From the NCBI GenBank assembly GCA_937919085.1, contig CALFRN010000288.1, positions 1 to 46,167 on the forward strand: DNA of 46,167 nucleotides, given 5' to 3'. Position numbers and translations under genes: made by a program. A model generated the notes under the pieces. The model ran no database searches, was not told the DNA's origin, and worked only from the letters and a program-made list of their open reading frames with translations. Below are positions 14,478-23,065 of the stretch, piece after piece; positions within the stretch are counted from its first letter, which is position 1; each line of letters opens with the position of its first letter. This stretch comes from an uncultured Reyranella sp. (GTDB taxonomy: Bacteria > Pseudomonadota > Alphaproteobacteria > Reyranellales > Reyranellaceae).

Positions 14478-16937
14478 GTGCTCAATCTAGTCAAAATCCT
14501 GCTGGCCTTTGCCACCGCCGCGGCGATCGTGGGTACCAGTACAGTCGCCGGTCTGTTCTGGCATTTCAGCCATGGACTGCCGGATCACAAGCAATTGGCC
14601 GACTACCAGCCCGCCACCGTGTCGCGCCTGTACGCGGCCGACGGTCGGCTGCTGGCCGAGTATGCCCGTGAGAAGCGCGTCTTCGTCCCGGTCGCGGCGA
14701 TGCCGAAGCGCGTCCCCGAGGCGTTCGTGGCTGCTGAAGACCAGCGCTTCTTCACGCATCCGGGCATCGACTTCATCGGTGTCGTGCGTGCGATCATTTC
14801 CAACCTCGCCAATCCCGGCAAGCGGATGGAGGGAGCTTCCGGCATTACCCAACAGGTGGCCAAGAACTTCCTTCTCACCAACCAGGCAACGCTGGCCCGC
14901 AAAATTCGCGAAGCCATCCTCGCTTTCCGCATCGAGGAGACCTACTCCAAGGAGCGCATCCTCGAGCTCTATCTCAACGAGATCTATCTCGGCTCGGGCA
15001 ACTACGGTGTGGCTCAGGCGGCGATCAACTATTTCGACCGCTCGCTGGGTGAACTCTCCCTGTCGGAGATCGCCTATCTCGCGGCACTGCCCAAGGCACC
15101 TAATCGCTACAACATCCTGCGGAACGAGAAGGAAGCCTACATTCGGCGCGACTATGTGCTGAACCGCATGCAGGAGGACGGCTACATCACCGCCGCCGAG
15201 GCCAAGGCGGCGAAGGCCGAGAAGTTGCAGCTGCGCCGGCGCGGCGCCACCGAAACGGCGCAGGCCGATTTCTTCGCCGAAGAAGTGCGGCGCAACCTGC
15301 TCGCGGCCTATGGCGAAAAGGGTCTCTATGAAAGCGGCCTGACCGTCAGCACGACCCTCGATCCCGCCATACAGGCCGCCGCCGACGATGCGCTGCGCAA
15401 CGGATTGATCGCCTACGACCGCCGCCATGGCTGGCGTGGACCGCATGGCAAGATCGCCGACATGAGTTTGTGGGAAGAGGAATTCGCTCGCATTGCCCAG
15501 CGCCGCCCGTTGTTCGGGCCGCCGTCCTGGCAACTCGCGGTCGTCACCAAGGTTGACGCGCAGTCGGTGCAGATCGCCGGCCTGCATGGCGGCGATGGCG
15601 CGGGCGAGGGCACGATACCTTTCGCCGAAATGACCTGGGCGCGGCCAACCTTGTCGGACCAGCGCGTCGGCAACCCGCCGCGCGCACCGCGCGACGTCGT
15701 CAGCGTGGGCGAGGTCATCGTCGTCGAGAAGGTGGAGAAGGGCGCCAACAACAAGCCCTATCCGCCCAGGACATATGCCCTGCGCCAGGTGCCCAACGTC
15801 GAGGGCGGCGTGGTGGTGATGGACACCCAGGCCGGCCGAGTGCTCGCCATGGCCGGTGGCTGGTCTTTCGGGCGGAGCCAGTTCAATCGTGCCGTCCAGG
15901 CGGCGCGCCAGCCCGGCTCGGCGTTCAAGCCGTTCGTATACCTGGCCGGAATGGATGCCGGCTTCACGCCTGCCAGCATCGTGCTTGACGAGCCGTTCAG
16001 CTACGACCCCGGCCATGGCCAGCCGATCTGGTCGCCGCGCAACTACGGCGGCGACTATCTCGGGCCGACCAGCATTCGGCGCGGGCTCGAGCTGTCGCGC
16101 AACCTGATGAGCGTGCGCGTGGCCCAGCAGGTCGGCATGAAGAGTGTCGTCCAGGTGGCCAAGGAATTCGGCGTGTCCGACAACATGGGCGCCTATCTGC
16201 CGATGGCGCTCGGCGCCGGCGAGACGACGCTGCTGCGCATGACCATGGCCTATGCCATGCTGGCCAACGGCGCGCTCGAGATCACGCCGAGCCTGATCGA
16301 CCGGGTGCAGGATCGCAACGGCAAGACGATCTACCGGCACGAGCCGCGAACCTGCAAGGGCTGCGGCGAGGCCGCGGCAGGAGCCCGGCCTGCGCCGCCC
16401 GAACTGGTCGATCCGCGCAAGCCGTTCCATGACCCGGCCTCGGTCTATCAGGTCGTTCACATGATGCAGGGCGTGACGACACGCGGCACGGCGGGACGGC
16501 TGGCGGCACTGGGCCGGCCGATCGCCGGCAAGACCGGCACCACCAACGACGCCCGCGACAACTGGTTTCTGGGGTCCACGCCCGACATCACGATCGGCGT
16601 CTACATCGGGTTCGATGAGCCGCGCACCCTGGGCGCCCAGGAGACCGGCGGTGGCAATGCCGCGCCGATCTTCGAAGCGGTGGCGCGTGAGATATTCAAG
16701 GACAAGGCGCCGACGCCGTTCTGCATCCCGCCTGGCCTTCGCATGGTCCGCACCAGCTACGAAGGCGGCGCGATCGACGAGGTCTTCAAGCCCGGGACGG
16801 AACCCGGCTCGGAAGGCTATATGGTCACGCCGCTTGACGGGTCCGCCCCGTATTCCGGTATAGACCCCGCCGGCGGCCCGCTTCAGGCGGGCGGCACACG
16901 GCGCCCGGGCCTTTCCGGCACCGGCGAGACCTACTGA
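14478..16937 (+). CDS. mrcA: Penicillin-binding protein 1A, bifunctional transglycosylase/transpeptidase
   Basis: An 819-residue class A PBP that polymerises glycan strands and cross-links peptides at the inner membrane. A single N-terminal membrane anchor (VKILLAFATAAAIVGTSTVAG) is followed by the GT51 domain with catalytic E87 in AAEDQRFFTHPG, GASGITQQVAKNFLL, and ETYSKERILELYLNEIYLG. A middle OB-like insertion (about 310-420) is typical of PBP1A (MrcA/PonA). The transpeptidase domain has the nucleophile S481 in QPGSAFKPF, SRNLMS as the SxN motif and K685 in GKTGTTND. The start is GTG 14478 with AGAAGAAG just upstream. The C-terminal tail is Gly/Pro-rich and disordered. It lies between the amidase and prfB in a widely conserved order; prfB begins 15 nt after its stop. 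Confidence 0.95.
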   Translation: MLNLVKILLAFATAAAIVGTSTVAGLFWHFSHGLPDHKQLADYQPATVSRLYAADGRLLAEYAREKRVFVPVAAMPKRVPEAFVAAEDQRFFTHPGIDFIGVVRAIISNLANPGKRMEGASGITQQVAKNFLLTNQATLARKIREAILAFRIEETYSKERILELYLNEIYLGSGNYGVAQAAINYFDRSLGELSLSEIAYLAALPKAPNRYNILRNEKEAYIRRDYVLNRMQEDGYITAAEAKAAKAEKLQLRRRGATETAQADFFAEEVRRNLLAAYGEKGLYESGLTVSTTLDPAIQAAADDALRNGLIAYDRRHGWRGPHGKIADMSLWEEEFARIAQRRPLFGPPSWQLAVVTKVDAQSVQIAGLHGGDGAGEGTIPFAEMTWARPTLSDQRVGNPPRAPRDVVSVGEVIVVEKVEKGANNKPYPPRTYALRQVPNVEGGVVVMDTQAGRVLAMAGGWSFGRSQFNRAVQAARQPGSAFKPFVYLAGMDAGFTPASIVLDEPFSYDPGHGQPIWSPRNYGGDYLGPTSIRRGLELSRNLMSVRVAQQVGMKSVVQVAKEFGVSDNMGAYLPMALGAGETTLLRMTMAYAMLANGALEITPSLIDRVQDRNGKTIYRHEPRTCKGCGEAAAGARPAPPELVDPRKPFHDPASVYQVVHMMQGVTTRGTAGRLAALGRPIAGKTGTTNDARDNWFLGSTPDITIGVYIGFDEPRTLGAQETGGGNAAPIFEAVAREIFKDKAPTPFCIPPGLRMVRTSYEGGAIDEVFKPGTEPGSEGYMVTPLDGSAPYSGIDPAGGPLQAGGTRRPGLSGTGETY

Positions 16938-16952
16938 TGAACGGACAACGCA

Positions 16953-18069
16953 ATGCGTGCTGAAGCCCAGGCGATGGTGAACGAGATCGAGGAGTCGCTG
17001 GTTCTCCTCAGGAGGCGTCTTTGACTACGATCTTGCGGTCGTCCGTCTGGAAGAGCTGAACGCGCGCGCCGAGGATCCGGCGCTGTGGAGCGATCCGAAG
17101 CAGGCCGAGGCCGTTATGCGCGAGCGTACGCGCCTTGAGACCGCCATCGCCACCATCAAGCGCCTGCGCGCCACCATCGACGACAATGTCGGCCTGATCG
17201 AGATGGCCGAGTCGGAGAAGGACGAGGCGATGATCGCCGATGCCGAGCGGGCGCTGGGTGAGGCGCGCGCCGAAGCCGCCAAGGCGCGGCTGGAAACCCT
17301 GCTGTCGGGCGAGGCCGATCCCAACAACGCCTATTGCGAGATCAACGCCGGTGCCGGCGGCACCGAGGCGCAGGATTGGGCCGAGATGCTGGCGCGCATG
17401 TACACGCGCTGGGCCGAGCGTCGCGGCTTCAAGGTAAGCTGGCTGGAGGAAAGCGCGGGCGAAGAAGCTGGCATCAAATCCTGTGCCTTCAAGGTCGAGG
17501 GCCCCAATGCCTATGGCTGGCTGAAGACCGAATCGGGCGTGCACCGCCTCGTGCGCATCTCGCCGTTCGACGGCAATGCCCGGCGACAGACCAGTTTCGC
17601 CTCGGTCTGGGTCTATCCCGAGGTCGACGACAACATCGAGATCGAACTTTTAGACAAGGACCTGCGCGTCGACACTTATCGTGCCTCGGGCTCCGGCGGC
17701 CAGCACGTCAACAAAACGGATTCGGCCGTCCGCATAACGCATCTACCCAGCGGCATCGCTGTCGCAGTGCAGCAGGAACGTTCACAGCATCAGAACCGGG
17801 CCAAGGCGCTGGAGATGCTGAAGGCCCGCCTCTACGAGGTCGAGTTGCAGAAGCGCGAGGCCGAGCGCCTGGAGGTCGAGGCCAACAAGACCGACATCGG
17901 GTGGGGTCACCAGATCCGCTCCTACGTGCTGCAGCCCTATCAGATGGTGAAGGATCTGCGCACCAATGTAGAGCGCTCCGACCCGCAGAAGGTTCTTGAC
18001 GGCGACCTCGACGATTTCATGGCAGCGTCGCTGGCCGCCCGTGTGGGCGAAGGCAAGGAAGCCGCGTAA
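16953..18069 (+). CDS. prfB: Peptide chain release factor 2 (programmed +1 frameshift at codon 24)
   Basis: Encodes RF2, which recognises UGA and UAA stop codons and triggers peptide release. Translation starts at ATG 16953, reads 23 codons to CTT (17019-17021), then meets TGA at 17022-17024. A +1 shift resumes at GAC 17023 and continues to TAA 18069, giving 371 residues, the normal family length. The codon-recognition tripeptide SPF is at about residues 203-205 and the hydrolysis motif GGQ at 248-250 within SGSGGQHVNKTD; both identify RF2 rather than RF1. The in-frame TGA is therefore the autoregulatory switch and not a mutation. Automated callers may start the gene at ATG 17116, losing the N-terminus. 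It may be co-transcribed with mrcA. Confidence 0.95.
17010..17025 (+). promoter_or_regulatory. prfB programmed +1 frameshift signal
   Basis: An internal Shine-Dalgarno AGGAGG (17010-17015), 3 nt of spacer, then the slippery CTT (17019-17021), the in-frame TGA (17022-17024) and a following C. This is the canonical RF2 layout (E. coli has AGGGGG, TAT, CTT TGA C). When RF2 is scarce, ribosomes pause at UGA and slip +1 from CUU to UUU. The spacing is identical to the classic site and the downstream frame is intact, so the element should work. Confidence 0.95.
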
Positions 18070-18085
18070 GCGGCCTCCGCTGTGT

Positions 18086-18784
18086 CTAGGTCGTAGCGGC
18101 CGGCGAGGGGACCACCGACACCTGGGATACCATCCAGCGCGTGAACCATCGGATCGTCCACGGGATCGGTACGATGAGGACGGTCAGCAGCCCGAACACC
18201 AGCACCCTCCACAGGATCTGCCAGCCTGTCGCCGTGAAGTCGAATTTCAGGGTCCCCTGCACGTTGCGACAGATCCACTGCATCACGAACTTCCCGACCC
18301 AGGCCCAGCCGATGATCGTCACGAACGACAGGATCAGGAGCAGGGTCCAGCCGAGGTAGGCCAGCGGCTCTCCCCCGAAGCTGAGGTCCACGCGCCCGTC
18401 CTCCGATTTCACGTTGGCGCAGGCCCATCGGTACATCAGAACCGTGAGATAAGCCCCGATCAGCAGCCCGAGCAGGCCGGCGGAACGATGCACGCCGAGA
18501 TGGTTGGCGGCTTCGTGAAACCATGACAGCGCCGCGATCGCGATGAAGAGGTACCAGATGTCGCCGGGTTGGCCGGTGAATTTCAGGCGCCGGCCGTCGG
18601 GTAGCGCCGTTTGCTCGACGAGAAACCTGTAGAGCATCGTGCTGGTCCACGGTGACGGCACTATGAATGCGTGACCGATGCCGGCCAACAAGACTCGCCA
18701 AAACAACGGCCAGACGGGCATCTCAACCTGCAGCGGTTCGGCTGGCGAAGAAACGGGAAGGTTGAGGTCGGGCATCGACGTCAT
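18086..18784 (-). CDS. Polytopic membrane protein of unknown function
   Basis: A 232-residue integral membrane protein with about five hydrophobic helices (around WPLFWRVLLAGIGHAF, IWYLFIAIAALSWF, SAGLLGLLIGAYLTVLMY, LGWTLLLILSFVTIIGWAWV and LWRVLVFGLLTVLIVPI). Two similar strand-like stretches precede helices (RLKFTGQPGDIWYLF and TLKFDFTATGWQILWRVL), suggesting an internal repeat of the DUF898/YjgN-like or DUF4389-like kind; I cannot assign the family with confidence. It has a short polar N-terminus and no signal peptide. ATG 18784 has AAGGGA upstream; ATG 18775 is an alternative. It is convergent with prfB and divergent from the MscS-MgtE operon. No catalytic residue is evident. Confidence 0.75.
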   Translation of the reverse strand: MTSMPDLNLPVSSPAEPLQVEMPVWPLFWRVLLAGIGHAFIVPSPWTSTMLYRFLVEQTALPDGRRLKFTGQPGDIWYLFIAIAALSWFHEAANHLGVHRSAGLLGLLIGAYLTVLMYRWACANVKSEDGRVDLSFGGEPLAYLGWTLLLILSFVTIIGWAWVGKFVMQWICRNVQGTLKFDFTATGWQILWRVLVFGLLTVLIVPIPWTIRWFTRWMVSQVSVVPSPAATT

Positions 18785-19180
18785 CGGTGCATCCCTTGCA
18801 GCGGCGTTTTTCTACCCATCACAGACGCACGCGTCGCATTCCGCCTGCGGCCCCGAGTGCGGGCAGTTCATGTCGACAGGACGATAGCATCGCGTTTTCG
18901 ATTCGGTCACTTGGTGCGATAGGCCCATCTGGGAACAAGAGGCGACCGGCAATGACGTCCCGGTACCCTTACTCCCGCTTCGGTCATGCTCGCGGGTGAC
19001 GGGATCACGATGCTCCGGCCGTGGCAAAGGATCGTGGTGCGCCGATGTGTTCCGGGAACGAGTCGATACTCGTCGCGACGCCAGCTTGGCAGCACGCGAC
19101 GTTGCAGATAGGCTCGGCAAGCCATCGCTCAGCACACTCGCGTGCGCAATCCTCGAAGCCTTGTTCGACTGGAGACCACG
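18785..19180. other. Intergenic region without a recognisable gene
   Basis: About 400 nt between divergent genes. Short frames exist on both strands, but none has a signal sequence, family motif or plausible codon pattern. The mechanosensitive-channel ribosome-binding site (GGAG, 19171-19174) is at its right end. Promoters for both flanking genes presumably lie here, but I see no convincing -35/-10 pair. Confidence 0.5.
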
Positions 19181-20020
19181 ATGGACGAAATATCGGCAAT
19201 TCTCGAGAACGCTCGGCGCGCCACCCTCCGCGCAGGCCTTGAAGCCATCGACTATCTGCCGACGCTCCTCGGTGCGGGGATTCTGCTGCTTGTCGGTTGG
19301 ATCGTCGCACGGCTACTGCGCGCCGGCACTCAGCGCGCTGGCGATCACGTCAATCGCCTTCTCGATCGCGCCTTCAGAACCGGGCGGCTGGTCGAATACA
19401 GGCTGTCGCCGCGCATCCTTGCCGTGCTCTCCCAAGTCATCTTCTGGCTGACGTTGTTCGTCTTCGCCTCGATTGCGGCGCGTGCTGCCGGCTTCGCCAA
19501 GGTTGGCAACTGGCTCGATCGCGCCGTCGCGAGTCTTCCCAACCTGATCGCCGGCATCCTGGTGATCGTCGTCGGCCTCCTGCTGGCGGCCGTTGCGCGC
19601 GACTTGACGGCGGCTGCCACGCCGGCCAAGGGAACGGCTCGGAACCTGTTGGCCGGACGCGCGGTGCAGCTCGCGGTCATCGTCATTGCCTTCATCGTCG
19701 GTTTCGACCAGATCGGCATCAACGTCACCTTCATCGTAACAGCCCTGGCGATCGCCGGCGGCGCGTTGCTCGGCGGCTTTGCGATCGCGTTCGGCTTCGG
19801 CGCACGCGCCTATGTCGGAAACCTTATCGGCGCACGTGAGCTGGGCCGCGAAATCGAACCGGGCCAGATTATTCGCTTCGGGAACACCGAGGGCGAGGTC
19901 GTCGGCATCACCTCGACGGCGCTCGTGCTCGCGACCAAGGAGGGCCGACTGCGTATTCCCGCCGGCACCTTCGCGATGGAAAGCATGACCATCGTCGATG
20001 CGGATTCACCGCATGACTGA
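19181..20020 (+). CDS. MscS-family small-conductance mechanosensitive channel
   Basis: A 279-residue inner-membrane channel. Three to four hydrophobic segments (YLPTLLGAGILLLVGWIVA, VIFWLTLFVFASIAARAAG, LIAGILVIVVGLLLAAVA, AVIVIAFIVGFDQIG) lead to the pore-lining TM3-like helix, rich in Ala/Gly (ALAIAGGALLGGFAIAFGFG). A short beta domain EIEPGQIIRFGNTEGEVVGI follows, then ATKEGRLRIPAG corresponding to the usual PNs motif. The large C-terminal alpha-beta cage is missing, so this is a compact MscS. Such channels release solutes under hypo-osmotic shock. ATG 19181 has GGAG seven nt upstream; the open frame from 19142 lacks such a site. Its last 8 nt overlap the next gene, so it is translationally coupled to two Mg2+-transport-related genes, which is unusual. 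Confidence 0.9.
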   Translation: MDEISAILENARRATLRAGLEAIDYLPTLLGAGILLLVGWIVARLLRAGTQRAGDHVNRLLDRAFRTGRLVEYRLSPRILAVLSQVIFWLTLFVFASIAARAAGFAKVGNWLDRAVASLPNLIAGILVIVVGLLLAAVARDLTAAATPAKGTARNLLAGRAVQLAVIVIAFIVGFDQIGINVTFIVTALAIAGGALLGGFAIAFGFGARAYVGNLIGARELGREIEPGQIIRFGNTEGEVVGITSTALVLATKEGRLRIPAGTFAMESMTIVDADSPHD

Positions 20021-20870
20021 GGTGCCACCGCTCACCATCGCCTATCTCGACCGGTTGCCGGGCTCGGCTGCCCAGGTGATCGAGAGCCTGCAATCGGCGG
20101 ATGCTGCCGCGCTTTTCGAAGTGGTGCCGACGCGGATTCTCGTGCCGGTCGTCGAGAGGATGGAGAAGTGGCCGGCCGCCCTGTGCCTCCAGCTTCTCCC
20201 AAGCGAGCGGGCGGCGGCGATCGTTGCGGGGGTGTCCTACCAAAGTGCCACGGTGCTGTTGCGGCTGGCGACCGCCGGGCGACGCGACGCGATCCTCGAA
20301 CAACTGCCTGCGGCACTGGCACGTGATCTGAAGGAATCGCTGCGATATCCGCGCAACACTGTCGGCGCTTGGATGGACCTGTCGGTCCCCACTCTGTCGC
20401 TGGCCACCACCGTCGAGGCCGCGATCGTCGTGCTGCGCGCAGCGAACGGGCGGATGGCCGACCCGATCTTCGTGGTCGACGAAGACCAGCGCCTGGCCGG
20501 CGTGCTGCGCGCCGAAGCCCTGCTGCGGCATGCCGGAACCACGGGCATCGCTGACCTCATCGAAACCGGACTCACCCCCCTGTTTGCCCGCACCTTGTTG
20601 CGCGACGCGGCCGAGATGGCGGCCTGGGATGACCATTCGTGCCTGCCGGTGGCGAGCCGGCTTGGGCAGATGCTCGGTACCCTGGCGCGTAGCGACCTGA
20701 AGAGGGGGCTGGCGACCATATCGGCTGCCTCCACACCGACCGAAACCAGTGCTTCCATCTGGTCGAACGCCGGGGAGGCGATGCTGGTCAGCATGGCAGG
20801 GCTGCTGGATCTGATCGGCGACGACGGTCTCGGACGAAATGCGCGAAAGGAGAAACATCATGGCGGCTGA
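20013..20870 (+). CDS. Soluble MgtE-N/CBS-domain protein (MgtE regulatory half without a channel)
   Basis: A 285-residue protein with the cytoplasmic architecture of MgtE but no membrane segment. Residues about 1-115 resemble the MgtE N superhelix (AAALFEVVPTRILVPVVERM; LLPSERAAAIVAGVS; ATVLLRLATAGRRDAILEQL). The junction YPRNTVGAWMD parallels the YPExSAGxLM motif before the CBS domains, and a CBS-like pair follows (ADPIFVVDEDQRLAGVLRAE; DDHSCLPVASRLGQMLGTL). The protein ends in a short tail. In MgtE these domains bind Mg2+ and close the pore. It overlaps the MscS gene by 8 nt and full mgtE by 11 nt, so the three should be made together. It may hetero-associate with MgtE or MscS; that is inference. 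Confidence 0.82.
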   Translation: MTEVPPLTIAYLDRLPGSAAQVIESLQSADAAALFEVVPTRILVPVVERMEKWPAALCLQLLPSERAAAIVAGVSYQSATVLLRLATAGRRDAILEQLPAALARDLKESLRYPRNTVGAWMDLSVPTLSLATTVEAAIVVLRAANGRMADPIFVVDEDQRLAGVLRAEALLRHAGTTGIADLIETGLTPLFARTLLRDAAEMAAWDDHSCLPVASRLGQMLGTLARSDLKRGLATISAASTPTETSASIWSNAGEAMLVSMAGLLDLIGDDGLGRNARKEKHHGG

Positions 20871-22167
20871 CCCGGCCCGGGCCATCGCGCTTCTCGACGG
20901 GCGTTTCATGCTCGACCATCCGGTCGACGCCGCCATCGAGATCGAGCGTCATCCGGCAGAATCCGTTGCGGCAACCTTGAGCGCCCAGTCTGCGCAGGCC
21001 CTGGTGCCGGTATGGCGCAGGCTTCTGCCCGAAACCGCGGCGCGCCTGCTTGCCGTGCTGCCGGACGCGACCGCGGACTCTCTGCTGGCCGAGCTGCCGC
21101 CAGCCGAAGCCGTGCAGCTTGTGGGGCAGATGTCCACCGAGGAGCGTGCGCGCCGGCTCGACCGGCTCGACCCGGCGGTCAAGCGCGAACTGGAAGAGCT
21201 CATGACATTCCCGGAGGGAAGCGCGGGGCGCCTCATGGATCTACGGGTCGACGCATACCGCGGAACCATGACGGTCGCCGATACGCTCGATGTACTGAGA
21301 CAGAAGCGGATGAAGACGGCGAGGAGCCTCTATCTCGTCGACCCGGGCAGGCGCCTGATCGGCCGCGTCTTTCTCCAGGACCTTGCCATCGCCTCGCCAC
21401 AGCAGAGCCTGAGCGAACTGATGCAGCCTATCGCGGCGTCGGTCGAGCCGACGGCGTCGCAGGAGGAGGTGACGGAAATTCTCAACCGCGAACGCCTTAT
21501 CGACCTTCCCGTCGTCAACTACGACGGCGTCCTGGTTGGTATGGTGACCCATGCCAGATTGATCCAGGCCGTACAGGAGGACGTGACCAGCGATATCCAG
21601 ACGATGGTGGGCGCCAGCCGCGACGAGCGCGCCCTGTCGAGCGCGATGTTTGCGGTGCGCAAGCGGATGCCGTGGCTTCAGATCAACCTGCTGACGGCAT
21701 TCCTTGCCGCCTCGGTGGTCGGGCTCTTCGAATCGACGATCGCGAAGTTCACGGCGCTGGCCGTGCTGCTGCCGGTCGTCGCCGGCCAGTCCGGCAATGC
21801 CGGCGCGCAGGCCCTCGCCGTGACCATGCGCGGACTGGCGCTGCGCGAGATCACGGCGCGCGACTGGTTGCGCGTGATGCGCAAGGAGATCGAGGTCGGC
21901 CTGCTGAACGGCATCGCCATAGCCGTCACCTGCAGTCTCGCGGTGTATCTGTGGAGCGGATCGCTGGGACTTGTCCTGGTGATCGCGGTTTCCATGGTGC
22001 TGGCGATGATCGTCGCGGGTTTTGCCGGCGCCGTCGTTCCCGTGGCGTTGGTTAAGCTGGGGCAGGACCCGGCGCAGTCTTCGTCGATCGTCCTGACCAC
22101 GATCACCGACGTTGCCGGCTTCTTTTCCTTCCTCGGCATAGCAAGTGCCCTGAGCTCGTTTCTCTAA
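20860..22167 (+). CDS. mgtE: Magnesium transporter MgtE
   Basis: A 435-residue Mg2+ channel. The N domain (about 1-125, e.g. LPDATADSLLAELPPAEAVQL) ends in FPEGSAGRLMDLR. Two CBS domains follow (ARSLYLVDPGRRLIGRVFLQD and IDLPVVNYDGVLVGMVTHARL), then the plug helix, then a five-helix pore domain beginning PWLQINLLTAFLAASVVG. Family pore motifs are LPVVAGQSGNAGAQALAVTM and DPAQSSSIVLTTITDVAGFF, including the conserved Asp that coordinates Mg2+. Mg2+ bound to the cytoplasmic domains keeps the pore shut. ATG 20860 has AGGAGA upstream; the frame from 20839 adds seven residues without a ribosome-binding site. It is the third gene of the MscS / MgtE-N-CBS / MgtE operon. Confidence 0.94.
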   Translation: MAADPARAIALLDGRFMLDHPVDAAIEIERHPAESVAATLSAQSAQALVPVWRRLLPETAARLLAVLPDATADSLLAELPPAEAVQLVGQMSTEERARRLDRLDPAVKRELEELMTFPEGSAGRLMDLRVDAYRGTMTVADTLDVLRQKRMKTARSLYLVDPGRRLIGRVFLQDLAIASPQQSLSELMQPIAASVEPTASQEEVTEILNRERLIDLPVVNYDGVLVGMVTHARLIQAVQEDVTSDIQTMVGASRDERALSSAMFAVRKRMPWLQINLLTAFLAASVVGLFESTIAKFTALAVLLPVVAGQSGNAGAQALAVTMRGLALREITARDWLRVMRKEIEVGLLNGIAIAVTCSLAVYLWSGSLGLVLVIAVSMVLAMIVAGFAGAVVPVALVKLGQDPAQSSSIVLTTITDVAGFFSFLGIASALSSFL

Positions 22168-22256
22168 GCAGGAGACCGGGCGCACCAATTGGAAATTGCG
22201 CATTTCCGCAGGGTGCGCCAACTTGGTCGCATCAACAGTGAGCGTGGCCAAGCCTG

Positions 22257-22499
22257 ATGTTAAGAATCGTATTGAAAAGTGCCGCCTACGGGCTGGTGGG
22301 CTTGATCGTCACGCCGATCGTGGTGTCCATCGTCGTGCTGATTGCCGCCCATCTGCTTGATCCCCGCTGCGGAACGCCGGGCGACTCCGGCGGCTGCGAG
22401 ATGGGCGCCGTTGGCATCGGCATGCTCTCGGCGTTGCCCGGCTTGGCCATAGGCGTCGCCTTTGCGCTCTTACAGACTTACCGCCGCCGGACGAAGTGA
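22257..22499 (+). CDS. Small two-helix membrane protein
   Basis: An 80-residue protein with two clear hydrophobic helices (YGLVGLIVTPIVVSIVVLIAAHLL and GIGMLSALPGLAIGVAFALLQTY) joined by a Cys/Gly-rich loop (DPRCGTPGDSGGCEMG) whose two cysteines could form a disulfide on the periplasmic side. It ends in a basic tail, RRRTK. I recognise no family. The well-formed topology and codon pattern suggest it is real, although no strong Shine-Dalgarno precedes ATG 22257. It lies 89 nt after mgtE on the same strand and could be co-transcribed with it. Confidence 0.6.
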   Translation: MLRIVLKSAAYGLVGLIVTPIVVSIVVLIAAHLLDPRCGTPGDSGGCEMGAVGIGMLSALPGLAIGVAFALLQTYRRRTK

Positions 22500-22621
22500 C
22501 CGGCCGTCAGGTAGCCCCTCTGAACCCGTCCTGAGAACGTCATCGGCATCTATTTTCAGTCGATCGGAACCTGCCTTCCATGGTAGATGAATATGGCATT
22601 TATTCAACCTTGGAGCAGAGA

Positions 22622-23065
22622 ATGGCGTTCGCGAAACTTGCAGGTGTATTTCTTCTCGCTGCAGGCTTTGGCATCGCTGGCGTCGAGGCTCAGCAGGGCA
22701 ATACCATCTCGGTGCCGGTCACCGGATTGCGCAACAACAACGGCGACGTCCGCTGCGGCCTCTACAATTCCGCCGCGACCTTTCCCAAGAGCGGCCAGGA
22801 ATTCAAGGGCGTGGTGGCGCCGATCTCGGGCCAGCAGGCGACGTGCACTTTCACCGACGTGGCGCCGGGCGTCTATGCCGTGGCACTGTTCCATGCCGAG
22901 AAGGGCGAGACGAAAATGAGGACCGGCTTCTTCGGCCAGCCCGAGGAAGGCTACGGCTTTTCGCGCGACGCCAAGGGCAGCATGGGGCCGCCTTCCTTCA
23001 ACGCCGCCGCCTACACCTTCGCGGGCGGCGCCACGAGCTGGCCGGTGACGATCACCTATCCCTAA
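22622..23065 (+). CDS. DUF2141 family exported protein
   Basis: A 147-residue protein. Signal peptide [23 protein letters not shown] is followed by a beta-sandwich-like DUF2141 domain: [40 protein letters not shown], and the closing [20 protein letters not shown] with [20 protein letters not shown]2141 proteins are periplasmic or surface proteins of unknown function. ATG 22622 is chosen because it starts the signal peptide and has GGAG/AGAG just upstream; the longer frame from 22580 adds 14 unrelated residues. Its stop overlaps the convergent GMC oxidoreductase stop by 4 nt. Two cysteines (in DVRCGL and ATCTF) may pair. Confidence 0.88.
   Translation: MAFAKLAGVFLLAAGFGIAGVEAQQGNTISVPVTGLRNNNGDVRCGLYNSAATFPKSGQEFKGVVAPISGQQATCTFTDVAPGVYAVALFHAEKGETKMRTGFFGQPEEGYGFSRDAKGSMGPPSFNAAAYTFAGGATSWPVTITYP

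Noticed and set aside
17022-17024. TGA in prfB read as a nonsense mutation
   Set aside because: It lies in the canonical RF2 frameshift context and the +1 frame continues to the normal C-terminus.
18812-19135. 107-codon minus-strand frame between the membrane protein and the MscS gene
   Set aside because: Low-complexity Arg/Ser-rich translation without recognisable domains or a ribosome-binding site; probably non-coding.
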